DNA of 64,000 nucleotides from positions 1 to 64,000 of the forward strand of contig JAFRRP010000075.1 in NCBI GenBank assembly GCA_017428085.1, written 5' to 3'. Shown in pieces: positions 42,247 to 53,300 of the stretch. Source of the DNA: Clostridia bacterium. GTDB taxonomy: Bacteria > Bacillota > Clostridia > Oscillospirales > Acutalibacteraceae. The notes under the pieces were generated by a model. The model made no database searches. It was given only the letters and a program-made list of their open reading frames with translations, and was not told the DNA's origin. Position numbers and translations under genes: made by a program. Within the stretch, counting starts at the first letter, position 1, and each line of letters begins with the position of its first letter.

Positions 42247-43477
42247 CCGGTTAAAACGGAAATTTATCCTGATCGCCACCCTGTTTATGCTGCTCCTGAT
42301 GGCGGCGCTGCTGGCGATCATGAACACGGTCAACTTCCGGGAGGTCGTCACGGAAAGCGACGCCGTTCTGGACGTCCTTTCCCAACCGGGGGCGCCTTTT
42401 CTGAATGAGAGACGCCCGCCGGAACCGGACGGCGCGCGGGATTTCGTGCCGCGCGGCATGTCGCCGGAGGTACCCTATGAATCGCGGTTCTTCGTGGCGG
42501 CGGTTTCCCCGGAAGGAGAGATCCTGCAGTCGGACCTGTCCCGGATCGTTTCCGTGGACGACGCTACCGCGGAGGAATATATCAGCCGTGCGCTGGACAG
42601 CAAAAAGGACCGCGGCTTTATCGGACAATTCCGGTTTGATAAAACAACGGACGACAGCGGCGCAAGGATCCTTTTCCTGGATTGCGGGCGGCGGCTGGAT
42701 TCCTTCCGTTCGTTTCTGTGGACCAGCGTGACCGTGGGCGCCGCCGGGTGCGCCGTCGTGTTTCTCGCGTTCGTGCTGACCGCGGGAAGGATCGTCGCCC
42801 CGATCGCCGAAAGCTACGAGAAACAAAAACGGTTCATTTCCGACGCGGGGCATGAGATCAAAACGCCGCTTACCATTATCAACGCCAACGTGGACCTGCT
42901 GGCGCTGGACGGCGAATCGGAGGAGCTGACGGAGATCCGCCAGCAGACAGGCCGCCTGACGGACCTGACCAACCAACTGGTGATGCTCTCCAAAATGGAA
43001 GAGCAGACGCATACCCTGCAAAAAATCGAGATCCCCTTATCCGATCTCGTCGGTGAAACGGTCGGCTCCTTCCGCGCGCCCGCCGTCGCCCGCGATATCG
43101 AACTGGTCAGCCGCGTCGAACCGAACGTAACGGTAAAGGCCTCGCCCGACGCCGTCCGTCAGCTGCTGTCCGTCCTGCTGGAAAACGCCGTGAAGTACAC
43201 GCCGAAGGGCGGAGAGATCGCGGTGGAAATGAAACGGCACAAAAAATCCGCCGTGATCTCGGTCGTCAACCCAACCGACGACACGATAGACGAAAAAGAC
43301 CTTCCGCACGTTTTCGACCGGTTTTACCGGACGGACGTTTCCAGAAATTCCCAAACCGGCGGGCACGGGATCGGGCTGTCCGTGGCAAAGGCAATCGCCG
43401 ACGCGCACGGCGGCGAGATCGCCGCGTCGACAAGCGACGGGCACGATTTCCGCGTGACGGTTTCGCTCCCATTGTAG
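42239..43477 (+). CDS. sensor histidine kinase
   Basis: 412 residues. TM1 (ILIATLFMLLLMAALLAIM), an outer sensor region of about 130 residues, TM2 (SVTVGAAGCAVVFLAFVLTA), HisKA with RFISDAGHEIKTPLTIINAN, and the ATPase (LLENAVKYTPKGGEI; IDEKDLPHVFDRFYR; GGHGIGLSVAKAIADAHGG). No HAMP is obvious. Partner of the regulator before it; a terminator follows. Confidence 0.93.
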   Translation: MINRLKRKFILIATLFMLLLMAALLAIMNTVNFREVVTESDAVLDVLSQPGAPFLNERRPPEPDGARDFVPRGMSPEVPYESRFFVAAVSPEGEILQSDLSRIVSVDDATAEEYISRALDSKKDRGFIGQFRFDKTTDDSGARILFLDCGRRLDSFRSFLWTSVTVGAAGCAVVFLAFVLTAGRIVAPIAESYEKQKRFISDAGHEIKTPLTIINANVDLLALDGESEELTEIRQQTGRLTDLTNQLVMLSKMEEQTHTLQKIEIPLSDLVGETVGSFRAPAVARDIELVSRVEPNVTVKASPDAVRQLLSVLLENAVKYTPKGGEIAVEMKRHKKSAVISVVNPTDDTIDEKDLPHVFDRFYRTDVSRNSQTGGHGIGLSVAKAIADAHGGEIAASTSDGHDFRVTVSLPL

Positions 43478-43510
43478 AATAATACAGAACACCCGGCGAC
43501 GGCCGGATCG

Positions 43511-43537
43511 GAAGCGGGCAACCGCTTCTTTTTTTTT
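43511..43537 (+). terminator. terminator after the kinase gene
   Basis: Perfect 7-base stem GAAGCGG-GCAA-CCGCTTC followed by nine T. Confidence 0.92.
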
Positions 43538-43618
43538 GTTAAAAACCGCGAAATTTTAAGTACAGTTATGATTCACGGCATAGGATAGGCGCAAAGCAAC
43601 ACAGAAAGGAGCGACGCT

Positions 43619-44290
43619 ATGACATATCGCCATGAATGGAAGCATGAGATCAACTGTCAGGACCGGCTGATCTTGCAGTCGCGGCTTGCCGCGGTCATGC
43701 GGCCGGACCCGCACGCGATCAACGGGAAATATCAGATCAGGAGCCTGTATTTCGATACGCCAGAAGATACGGCCCTGCGGGAAAAGCTCGACGGCGTGAA
43801 CCGGCGGGAGAAGTTCCGCATCCGCTATTACAACGGCGATACCTCGTTTATCGTTCTGGAAAAAAAGAGCAAGCTGAACGGCCTGTGCGCGAAGGAAAGC
43901 TGCCGGCTGACGGAAGAGGAAGCGCGGCGGATCGTGGACGGGGACTTTCACTTCCTTGCCGCCGACGACCGGCCCCTCTGCGTGGAGCTGTACGCCGGAA
44001 TGACCGCGCAGAGGCTGCGGCCGAAAACCATCGTGGACTACACGCGGATCCCGTTCTGCTTCGCGCCGGGGAACGTCCGCGTCACCATCGACTGCGATAT
44101 CCGAACCGGCATGTTCCGGACCGATTTCCTGGATCCGCAGACCCTGACGGTCCCCGCAGGGGATTCCCCCATTATCCTCGAGGTCAAATGGGACGGCTTT
44201 CTGCCGGATATCATCAGGGACGCCGTCGCCATCCCCGGCAGACGCGTTTGGGCTTTTTCCAAATACCAGCAATGCCGTATCTACGGTTAA
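43619..44290 (+). CDS. VTC-domain (polyphosphate polymerase-like) protein (copy 2)
   Basis: 223 residues, ribosome site AAAGGAG. Same tunnel fold as copy 1: YRHEWKHEINCQDRLILQSR, YQIRSLYFDTPEDTALREKL, REKFRIRYYNGDTSFIVLEK, VDYTRIPFCFAPGNVRVTID, PIILEVKWDGFLPDIIRDAV. Copies 1 and 2 differ clearly, so the duplication is old or they came separately. It leads the three-gene unit with DUF4956 and CotH. Confidence 0.9.
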   Translation: MTYRHEWKHEINCQDRLILQSRLAAVMRPDPHAINGKYQIRSLYFDTPEDTALREKLDGVNRREKFRIRYYNGDTSFIVLEKKSKLNGLCAKESCRLTEEEARRIVDGDFHFLAADDRPLCVELYAGMTAQRLRPKTIVDYTRIPFCFAPGNVRVTIDCDIRTGMFRTDFLDPQTLTVPAGDSPIILEVKWDGFLPDIIRDAVAIPGRRVWAFSKYQQCRIYG

Positions 44291-44315
44291 AAAAACAGAA
44301 AAGGAGTAAACGACC

Positions 44316-44987
44316 ATGACCTTCAACGACATTTTCAAATCCAGCTTTTTGGAAAACATTTCCGCCGTCAGCATCCTCGATATGGCGCTGACGCTCGCGC
44401 TCGCCTTCGGAGTCGGCCTATTCATTTTCTTCATTTACAAAAAGACGTATAAAGGCGTGATGTATTCCTCCTCCTTCGGCGTGACGCTGATCGCCCTGAC
44501 GATGATCACCTCGCAGGTGATCCTGGCGGTGACCTCCAACGTGGTGCTGTCGCTCGGTATGGTGGGCGCGCTGTCCATCGTCCGGTTCCGCACCGCCATC
44601 AAGGAGCCGCTGGATATCGCGTTCCTGTTCTGGTCCATCGCGGTCGGCATCATCCTGGCCGCGGGCATGATCCCATTGGCCGTGATCGGCAGCGTGATCA
44701 TCGGCCTGATCCTGCTGTTCTTCGTCAACAAAAAGCCGCACAGGAACCCGTATATCATCGTGCTGTCCTGTCACGACCACGAAGCGGAAACCGCCGCCAT
44801 GCGTTTTATCGGCGAACAGACGGACCGCTGCGTCGTGAAATCCAAATCGGCGCAGAACGGCCTTGTGGAGATCAACATGGAGGTCCGCCTGAAGAGCGAA
44901 AACACCGATTTTGTCAACAAGCTCTCTTCGATGAACGGCGTGAACAGCGCGGCGCTGGTCAGCTACAACGGCGATTATATGGGATAA
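44316..44987 (+). CDS. DUF4956 membrane protein (copy 2)
   Basis: 223 residues, ribosome site AAAAGGAG. Membrane helices LTLALAFGVGLFIFFIYKK, TLIALTMITSQVILAVTS, IAVGIILAAGMIPLAVIGSV; the signature GMVGALSIVRFRTAIKEPLD; then a soluble C-terminal domain (about 145-223). It shares length and layout with copy 1 but little local identity outside the signature. Sits 25 bases after VTC and 12 bases before CotH. Confidence 0.9.
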   Translation: MTFNDIFKSSFLENISAVSILDMALTLALAFGVGLFIFFIYKKTYKGVMYSSSFGVTLIALTMITSQVILAVTSNVVLSLGMVGALSIVRFRTAIKEPLDIAFLFWSIAVGIILAAGMIPLAVIGSVIIGLILLFFVNKKPHRNPYIIVLSCHDHEAETAAMRFIGEQTDRCVVKSKSAQNGLVEINMEVRLKSENTDFVNKLSSMNGVNSAALVSYNGDYMG

Positions 44988-44999
44988 GGAGCGATCACG

Positions 45000-47102
45000 A
45001 TGTCAACGAGCAGGCATATAGACAAGATCTGCGTTGCCGTCGTCGCCGTAACGCTCGCCCTGACGATCCTGTTCCTGTGCGGGGAGCGCATCGGGATCTC
45101 GGTCGTCACCAGGGCAGTCAAATACGAAAGCACGCTGTTCGACACCTCCTACGTCCACCGGATCGACATCGTGATGGACGATTGGGACTCCTTTCTTGAG
45201 ACCTGCGAAAACGAAGAATACGCCGTCTGCACCGTGGCGGTGGACGGGGCAAAGCACGCGAACATCGCCATCCGCGCCAAGGGCAACACCTCGCTTTCCT
45301 CGGTCAAAAACTCCGGGACCGACCGGTACAGCTTCAAGCTGGAGTTCGACCGGTACGAAGCAGGGAACACGCTGGACGGTCTCGACAAGCTCTGCCTCAA
45401 CAACCTGATCCAGGACAACACGATGATGAAGGATTATATCGTGTACCGGCTGATGGACGATTTCGGCGCGGACAGCCCGCTGTGCTCCTTCGCGTATCTG
45501 ACGGTCAATGGCGAGGACTGGGGGTTATATCTGGCGGTGGAAGGGATCGAGGACAGCTTCCTTTCCCGGAACTACGGCTCCGATACCGGCGAGCTCTATA
45601 AGCCGGACAGCATGTCCTTCGGCGGCGGCCGCGGCAACGGCAAGGGCTTCCGTATGGACGACTTCGATTTCGGCGGCGACGAAGAGAACGAGACGGACGC
45701 GCAGGAGCAAAACGGTTCGCAGCAGGAAGCTCCCGGCGGGAAGGATGCTTCTTCCGCCGCGCAGCCGCAGGACGGCGGCGATCTCCCGGACGATTTTCCT
45801 GCCGGCGGCCGGCCCCCGGAAATGCCCGGCGCAGACAGTGAAGAGGGGGGATTCCCCTCCGGCGGTTTTCCGGGAATGCCGGGCTCCGACGGCGAAGACA
45901 GCAGCTTTCCCTCCGGCGGTTTCCCGGGGATGCCCGGCGGCGACGGCGAAGAGAGTGGATTCCCCTCCGGCGGTTTTCCGGGAATGCCGGGTTCCGACGG
46001 CGAACAGGGCGGCTTCCCCTCCGGCGGTTTCCCGGCGACGCCCGGTCCTGAAAGGGAAGAGAGTGATCCTTCGTCCGGCGGTTTTCCGGGAGCGCCCGGC
46101 GCGGACGGCGGGAAAGGCGGCTTCTCCTTCGGCGGGATGGGCAGCGACGATGTGAAGCTGCAATATATCGACGACGATCCGGACAGCTATCCCAATATTT
46201 TTGACAACGCCAAAACCGACGTTTCCGCCGCGGATCAGAAGCGGCTGATCGCTTCCCTGAAAAAGCTCAGCTCCTATACGGATCTGGAAGACGCGCTGGA
46301 TACGGACGAGGTGCTGCGCTATTTCGTGGTACACAATTTCGTGTGCAACGGCGACAGCTACACCGGCAGCATGATCCACAACTATTATCTGCACGAAAGC
46401 GACGGAAAGCTCGGCATGATCCCGTGGGACTATAACCTCGCCTTCGGCACGTTTATGGGAAACAACGCCTCCGGCACGGTCAATACGTCCATCGACAGCC
46501 CCGTTTCCGGCAGCGCCGACGACCGCCCGATGGTCGGCTGGATCTTCTCGGATGAAAGCTATACCGAGCAGTACCATCAGCTGTTTGCGGAATTCCTCGC
46601 GAAATGGTTCACGGACGGCGAGCTGGAGCAGCTGATCGCGGATACCGCGGACATGATCCGGCCCTACGTGGATAAGGACCCCACAAAATTCTGCACCACC
46701 GAAGAATTCGAAAAGGGCGTCGCGGCGCTTTCGCAGTTCGTGTCGCTGCGCGCCGAGGCGGTCGGCCGTCAGCTGGCGGGCGATACGGCCGCCGTGGATA
46801 CGGGCTCGCTCGATCTTTCCGACATGGGAACGATGGGCGGCGGCATGGGCGGCAACGCGGCGCAGCAGCGGAAGAACGGCGACGCCGATCTCCGGACAGA
46901 TGAAACGGCCCCCGTTCAGAACAGTTCGGCAGAACGGGAAAGCAGCGGCGAAAGGCCGCAATTCCCAAACCAAAGCGGCGCCTTTGATCCGAACAATGCT
47001 TCTCAGGGAAAAGGTTCCGAAACGTCGTTCCGGATATGGCTCGGCGTTTCCGCAGTCGTTCTCGCCGCAGGATTGCTCGCGGCGATCAAAAAGAAATACT
47101 GA
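45000..47102 (+). CDS. CotH-family kinase-like surface protein with tandem repeats
   Basis: 700 residues. N-terminal membrane helix (VAVVAVTLALTILFLCG), then CotH: IDIVMDDWDSFLETCENEEY, LDGLDKLCLNNLIQDNTMMK, CSFAYLTVNGEDWGLYLAVE, LYKPDSMSFGGGRGNGKGF. The domain is split by a long acidic Gly/Pro insert (about 220-380) with five 18-residue repeats, then resumes: FVVHNFVCNGDSYTGSM, MIPWDYNLAFGTFMG, IADTADMIRPYVDKD. A C-terminal helix (WLGVSAVVLAAGLLAAI) and KKKY end it. CotH proteins phosphorylate secreted proteins in spore formers; here it travels with VTC and DUF4956. Confidence 0.88.
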   Translation: MSTSRHIDKICVAVVAVTLALTILFLCGERIGISVVTRAVKYESTLFDTSYVHRIDIVMDDWDSFLETCENEEYAVCTVAVDGAKHANIAIRAKGNTSLSSVKNSGTDRYSFKLEFDRYEAGNTLDGLDKLCLNNLIQDNTMMKDYIVYRLMDDFGADSPLCSFAYLTVNGEDWGLYLAVEGIEDSFLSRNYGSDTGELYKPDSMSFGGGRGNGKGFRMDDFDFGGDEENETDAQEQNGSQQEAPGGKDASSAAQPQDGGDLPDDFPAGGRPPEMPGADSEEGGFPSGGFPGMPGSDGEDSSFPSGGFPGMPGGDGEESGFPSGGFPGMPGSDGEQGGFPSGGFPATPGPEREESDPSSGGFPGAPGADGGKGGFSFGGMGSDDVKLQYIDDDPDSYPNIFDNAKTDVSAADQKRLIASLKKLSSYTDLEDALDTDEVLRYFVVHNFVCNGDSYTGSMIHNYYLHESDGKLGMIPWDYNLAFGTFMGNNASGTVNTSIDSPVSGSADDRPMVGWIFSDESYTEQYHQLFAEFLAKWFTDGELEQLIADTADMIRPYVDKDPTKFCTTEEFEKGVAALSQFVSLRAEAVGRQLAGDTAAVDTGSLDLSDMGTMGGGMGGNAAQQRKNGDADLRTDETAPVQNSSAERESSGERPQFPNQSGAFDPNNASQGKGSETSFRIWLGVSAVVLAAGLLAAIKKKY
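45852..46121 (+). repeat. five 54-base in-frame tandem repeats in the CotH gene
   Basis: Each unit encodes 18 residues of the form FPSGGFPGMPGSDGEDSS. Units 1-3 are nearly identical and units 4-5 diverged. The repeat array could expand or contract by recombination and make an extended acidic linker. Confidence 0.9.
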
Positions 47103-47230
47103 CAGACGGTCTGTCGACCGAAAAACGCAGCCTCCGCGGTTTGTTCCGCAGGGGTTGCGTTTCCTATCGGCTATCCGTTTTTTTTTGCACAGCTCCGGAC
47201 AGGCCCTTTCAGAAAATAGGCGGGGCAATA

Positions 47231-47259
47231 TTGACATCAAATGTTGAGGATATTATAAT
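47231..47259 (+). promoter_or_regulatory. consensus promoter of the giant dockerin protein gene
   Basis: Perfect TTGACA (47231-47236), 17-base spacer, perfect TATAAT (47254-47259), 43 bases upstream of the ATG. The strongest promoter in the window by match to consensus. Confidence 0.85.
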
Positions 47260-47301
47260 TTAATCAAAGTCCATGCAAATTCAATTGCGGAGGAATGATT
47301 C

Positions 47302-50300
47302 ATGAAAAGGCTTTTATCCGTTATCCTATGTCTGGGCATGTTGTTTACGTGCGCTCCGCTTGCGGCGCTGGCGGCGAACGATCCCATAAAGATCGTCTCC
47401 GTCACGGCGAACACCAACCAGAACTATGACAGCGATGAGATCACGGTGGAATTCACCGGCCCGACCGATTCGGATGCGGCGGATCGTTTCGCTGCCGAGC
47501 TGTGCTACACCTATCAGGCCAACGGGCATCCGTATACGGTGCGTCGCCGGGGCGGCAACGCGAGGGTGAACGACGAGGGGAGCTATACGCTCAAGATAGA
47601 AGCGCCGTACAGTCTGCTCGACGACGCTTTTCTCAAGCCGACCCTGGCGATCGTGACGATCGATAAGAACGGGGCCGAGACTCTCTCAAAGCCGATCCCG
47701 CTGACGGCGGCGCCTGAGAAAAGCCACTATTGCTCGCCGCTCAAAGTCACGGTGGGCGATAAGGTATATACCTACGGGCCGGGGCTCGACGAGGAAGGAA
47801 AGGTGAAAACCACCTTCCCGAAACAGGAAGAGAACGGCGTGTTCTTTGATCCGGACACCCGGACGCTGACTCTTTCCGGCGCCAGCGGCGCAAAGGTCGA
47901 GGCGGACTCGCTGACCGTGGGCAGGGATCTCAATAAGATCGTGCTGAACGGCGCGGTCTTTGATTCGATCCGTTTTTATGACCATAAACCCATCGAGATC
48001 GAGCTGATCGGCGCAAACGCGGGTAATCTGATCGCTCAGAACGACAGCGATATCTTCCTCAAGGGCGCCGACGGCGCGAGTCTGACCGGATATATCGACG
48101 CCAGCAGCGCCGCCTGCATCCTTTCCAACCTTGCGTGGACCGAGGCGGCGACGGGCCAGCGCAATTATACCGATCTGCACGCGATAACCGCGAACGCCGT
48201 CGCGTTTGACCGCTGTACCGCCAACCTCTCGAGTGAGAGCGTCAAGGAACCCGTCGTTTGTGTCGTCGGCTGGAACGACCTTTATATCAACGACAACGGC
48301 ATGATCCTGCGCGACTGCCCCGATTTCCGCGTCACGCACAAGCTGAAGGGCATTTGCTGTGAGGCGCGCGACTTCCTGATCGACAATTCGGAGCTGACGA
48401 TCACCGGCGTGCACGAAAGCGATACGAGTTCGGACCACCCGGATTTTGTCGGGATCGATGAAAAACGAAATTCGGTGGACATTACGCTTCAGAATCACGC
48501 GAAGCTCAACGTTGACATGACCCAAAACGGAAAGAGCAACTCCGTAAACGCTGTACGCTGCGAGATATTGACCGTGGACGGCAGCTCCGAGATCAACGCG
48601 AAGGTCCTCGCCTCCGAGACGGGCGAAGGCAGCATTTCCGGTATGTTCCCGCAGCAGCTTCACCTGTCCGGTAAAGTGCAGGTCGACGTGACGAACCGGA
48701 GCGGCGGCGGTGTGACCGGTCTTTCGATGGGCAAAGCAGAGCTTGACGGCGGTAAGCTCACGGTCAACGTGGATGGTAAGGCGACGATCTACGGCGTCAG
48801 CCCTGCGACGATCAAAATGAACAAAGCGTCTCTGACGGTGAACGCCGTCGGCCGCGTCGAGAGCGAGAACAAAGAACGCGTTTATCTTTTTAACGCCGGC
48901 ATCGACCAAACCATTATCGACAGCACGGTCGACCTGTCCTTCCTCCTGAACGGCACGGGCGGATATGATTTCTTTGAGTGTATGGATTTCTTCGGAACGA
49001 CCGAGATCCGGGGCTCGACCCTGCGCGTCGGCATACACAGCGCCCCGTCGAAGTTCAGCGCGAGGCGCTTCAGTCTGGTCTCCGACTACGTCGAGGCGAC
49101 CGAATCCTCCGTGCCGAAGATCATCGCGCGCGTCCCCGCCGATTATCTTTCTCTGGCGCAGGGGCAGGTAAACGCATTCGTTAAAAAGGCGTTCGATTCC
49201 AGCGTCGATATCTCCGCGTGTATCTGCACCGGGAATAAGATCGACGCCAACTGTATGAAATCCGCCATCTCCGAACCGGTCCGCAGTCTCACCGTGATCC
49301 TTCCGAAGGTGATCGCCGACAAAGCTGCGCAGTTGAATAAGTCGCGGCTCGTCGTCACCAAAAACGGCGAACAGAAGACGATATGGGAAGGACGCTCTCT
49401 TGCGGAGGGCGTGACTGCCTACGCCTTTTCGGAGGAGACGTATTCCGACGCGCAGTTACAGTCGCTGATCAGCGGAGCGTACAGAACGGTCGCCTATTAC
49501 GACGGCGCGTTTTCCAACAGCGGCGAGATCACGCTGAAGTCTTCCTTCGACAAAGATTTCTGTTACGTGGAAGGGATCCGTATCTCGGATACCGACGGCG
49601 GCCTCGTCAGCGGCGAGGCATACCGCGCGACGGTCACCGACGACAAAGGAAAAGTTTGGACGGTCCCGGGGTTCCTGACTGCCGGCAAGTATACCGTGAC
49701 GCTGGAGGGCAAGTCCTATTCAAAGCTGTACGACTACGCGGCGTTCAACAAAAGCAAAAATAACAGCTTTACCGCCGCGGACGGGGTCGTTTCGCTCAAG
49801 GGGCTTCGTCTGATCGTCCCGTCCGTTACGGTCTCCGGCACGGTCAAAGACGCCGACGGAAAGCCGCTGCCCGGCGTATTCGTACGCGCGGACCAGACGT
49901 ATAAAAACGGCTGCGGATTCTCCGTAACCGCGCAGACAGACACCGCCGGGAAATACCGTTTCACGCTTTTCGGCGCGGAAGCGGTCAACGGAAAAAACAG
50001 TTTTACCGCACAGTACGCGTCTTATCTGCTGTTGGATGCGGGCGGAAAAGTCATTGAAGGCAACCGGTTTGAGACGGAACCGCAGAAGAACGGCGCGACG
50101 CTCGACCTCACACTGAAAAAAATGCCGTCCTCGGTCGTTTCGCTCTCTTATTCCCTCGACAGGGAAGCCGTGAAAGACGAAGCGACGCAGAAATACCTGA
50201 CAAAACTTTCCAAAGGTTTTATCCTCTCCGGCGAGATCGACGGCAAACAGCTGAAGAATACATACAAAGGCAGCGCCGATCTCTCTTCGGGACAGTATTC

Positions 50301-53300
50301 TCTCTGGAACGGGGCGGATGCCGACTGCCTGATCAACGGCGGCAGGACTCTGAAGCTTTCCGTGAGTTCCGGCGCGTATTCGATCGCTGACAAGGAAAAG
50401 ACCGTAAAGCTCGACGCCGACAACTGCGCCGCGGCAACGCTCACCCTGTCCCCCCGCGCCGGCATCGTCGCCGCGATCCGGGCCCCAAAGCGCCAGGGAA
50501 TCGGTTCCTACGGCGCGGCGTGGTATAACGCGAAAGGGGAATACGTCGGTACGAGCAGTGAGCGTAAAATGATCGGCGACGAAATTCAGACGGTTTCTTT
50601 TGTCTCGCCGGTGAACGAGAGCGGCAGCTATACCGTTGTCTTCTCTCCCTTTAACGCGCCGGAAAAGCTTGCGGACGTCGACGCTTCGCTCACGCGTATT
50701 TCCGTCAAGCTTGTGAAAAACCGCGGCGTCGACGTGGGCAGCGTCACCGTCGACACGGCGGCGATCGAAAACATCGCGTTTATCACGAAACCGAATTCCA
50801 CCATCTCAGCGCCCGAGAGCTGGTCCTCGCAAAATGAGATCGTCCGCATGCCCGGGCATATCGAGACGGACGGAGATATCGCCGGCGCGCGTCTCTCCTC
50901 ACTGTCGTTTAAGGATTACCATACCACGTCGAAGTTCTACTGCACGCTTGACGCGGACGGCGACGGCGAGGCGGAGCGCTATGACGTGACGCTTTGGAAC
51001 GGCATCGGCTCCTTGAGTTTTAATAATCCGCCCGCGCTTCCGCTGGATTTTACGCTTTACGTGCTTCCGAACGCGGAGGGCAGCGTCCAGCTTGACGTGG
51101 CCGCAACGATCAAGCTCGCAGACGGTAAGACGCAGAGCGAGCAGTCGGTCGGTTCCGTGACGGTCGGCGCGCCCGGCGCCTATCTTGCCGCGCCGGAGCG
51201 TACCGTTTCGGAAACGGTCCCGGTCTCCGGCACAGCGCCGGCCCGCGAGCGCGTCCTCATTCTTGACGGCGATACCGTCGTCGCCGAGGTAAAGGCGAAC
51301 GTTAACGGCCGCTTTTCCGCCACGGTGACGCTCGTCGGCTGCGAGGAGGGCCGCGCTTCGCTGCACAAGCTTCGTTCCTCGTCCTCGGCGGGCGATTCGG
51401 AGCCTGCGACCGTCATTTATAACGCGAACGGCGCCGCGCTGCTTCGCAGCGGCTTTACGTATTCCGACAGACCCTCCTCCGACCGGTCCAGATATCAGAA
51501 GTACATCAGTTCCGACGGCGCCTATACCTTTACGCCTGCTCAGGAGCGCAACGGCATCTACGTGACGCTTTCCGCGGAATTTGCCAATCCGGACGAGATC
51601 AGAACGGATTATTCCGATCTGAACGTCGGCAAGCTGATGTCCTCGCCGGTCGTGTTCGCCATCCAGCTCATGAACGGCGAAGTGCAGTATTATCAGGGCA
51701 AACGCAGCGGAAAGACCGGCACTTTCCTTTCCGAGGAGTTCAAGATCTACAGCGCGATCAACCGCATCAGTGTGCTGTACGATACAAAACAGGACGTTTT
51801 CGCGCCGTCGGTCGACGGGATCCCGACCAGGACTGTCGGGCTTTCGTCCGTCCTTTCCGCCGCCGCCAAACAGAGCGTGCCGACGGGCAAACAGAGCGCG
51901 CAGCTGCGCGATAAGCTCAGCGAGGTCGGTCTGAACGTATCCGCCGGGTTGACGGACGCGCAGAACGCGATGAGCGCGCCGGAGCTGATGAACAGCCTGC
52001 GCAAGGACCTGGGCGCCATCCCGAAAAATAAGTTCGGCAGCATTGGTACCGACCGCGCCGTAACGGAAGCACAGTTCAAGAAGGACCTGGATTACGCGAA
52101 GGCGCGCGTCAAGGCGAACGCCGACGACGCCTCGCTGGAAGCCGTCGATGTCGTTGACGGCAACAAGACGCCCTATCGGTATCTCAGCTTCTCCGAGACC
52201 GACCCCGATAACGGAACGGTCTTTATGATGACGCTGATCGAAGATCTGAGCGGCAAGGACCCCGCCTATCATGAGACCGCGCTTTTGCTGACCGATGCGG
52301 AGCAGCCGCTGTCCGTCCCCGCGTCCGGCGGAAAGAAGGCGGCCAACGGAGGCAAACGTGCTCCGGATACGCGCGCGGCCGTGCGCAAGGCGGCGGCTCC
52401 TTCCAAAGCGACGGTCGTCTCCGGCTGCCTCGACGCAAGCGGCTTTATCCCGAGCTGGCTGGAATCCAGCGCAAAGGCGCTTGGCTATGTCAATGCGGAG
52501 AAATTCTTTTTCGGCTTCGGCAAGGGCATATCCATCGCCGGGATGGGCTTAAGCGTCTACGCGCATAATCAGACGAACAACGAATGTGAGGAACGGTTCC
52601 AGAAAGCGCTCCGCACGGTCTTTACTCCCTGCTATAATTCTCTTCCTGAAAAATGGCAGGAGATCATCAAAAGCAAGCTGAACGCTTTCAGCAAACTCAA
52701 CGTTGAAGCCTGGAGCATGAACAACGACACGCTCGCCGCCTCGCTCTTTACCGGCGCGATCAATCTGCTGGGCGGCAATCCTGTCTCGGAGGGCATCGCC
52801 GCGGTCGGCAATTTCTGCGGCAACTGGATCAACGACGATTATCAGAGCAACATCCAGAAAGAGCTTGAAATGATGCAGGACGATATCCGCAGGATCTATT
52901 ACAACAACGGCCTTGAGGTCACGGAGAACGAGGACTGCAAGAAGGTGCCGGACCGGAACATGAAAGCGCCGCGCGTCGGGCTCGATCCTTCCGGTTACGT
53001 CTATGAGGCGGTCGCATCCAACCGTGTCGAGGGGGCCGAGGTTACGCTGTATCAGAACGTGAAAGGCGTCAAAACGAAGGTGGCCGACGGTTCAGAGGAC
53101 ATCTTCGGCGCGGCGAATCCGCTGATCTCCGACGCGGACGGCCGTTATGAGTGGTTCGTCCCCGAGGGACTCTGGCTCGTCGAAGTAAAGGCGGACGGTT
53201 ATGTGCCGGCGGACAGCCAGAGCTGCACGAACATCAAGGAAGTCGAGAAGCGCGACGGATACACCTGGCTGCAGGTGCTGCCGCCGCAGACCGCCGTCAA

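Noticed and set aside
45852-46121. Repeats in the CotH gene as a CRISPR array
   Set aside because: Units are contiguous, in frame and without unique spacers.
50899-52272. 457-residue minus-strand frame inside the giant dockerin gene
   Set aside because: Contained wholly in a gene with signal peptide and dockerin; no ribosome site or motifs.
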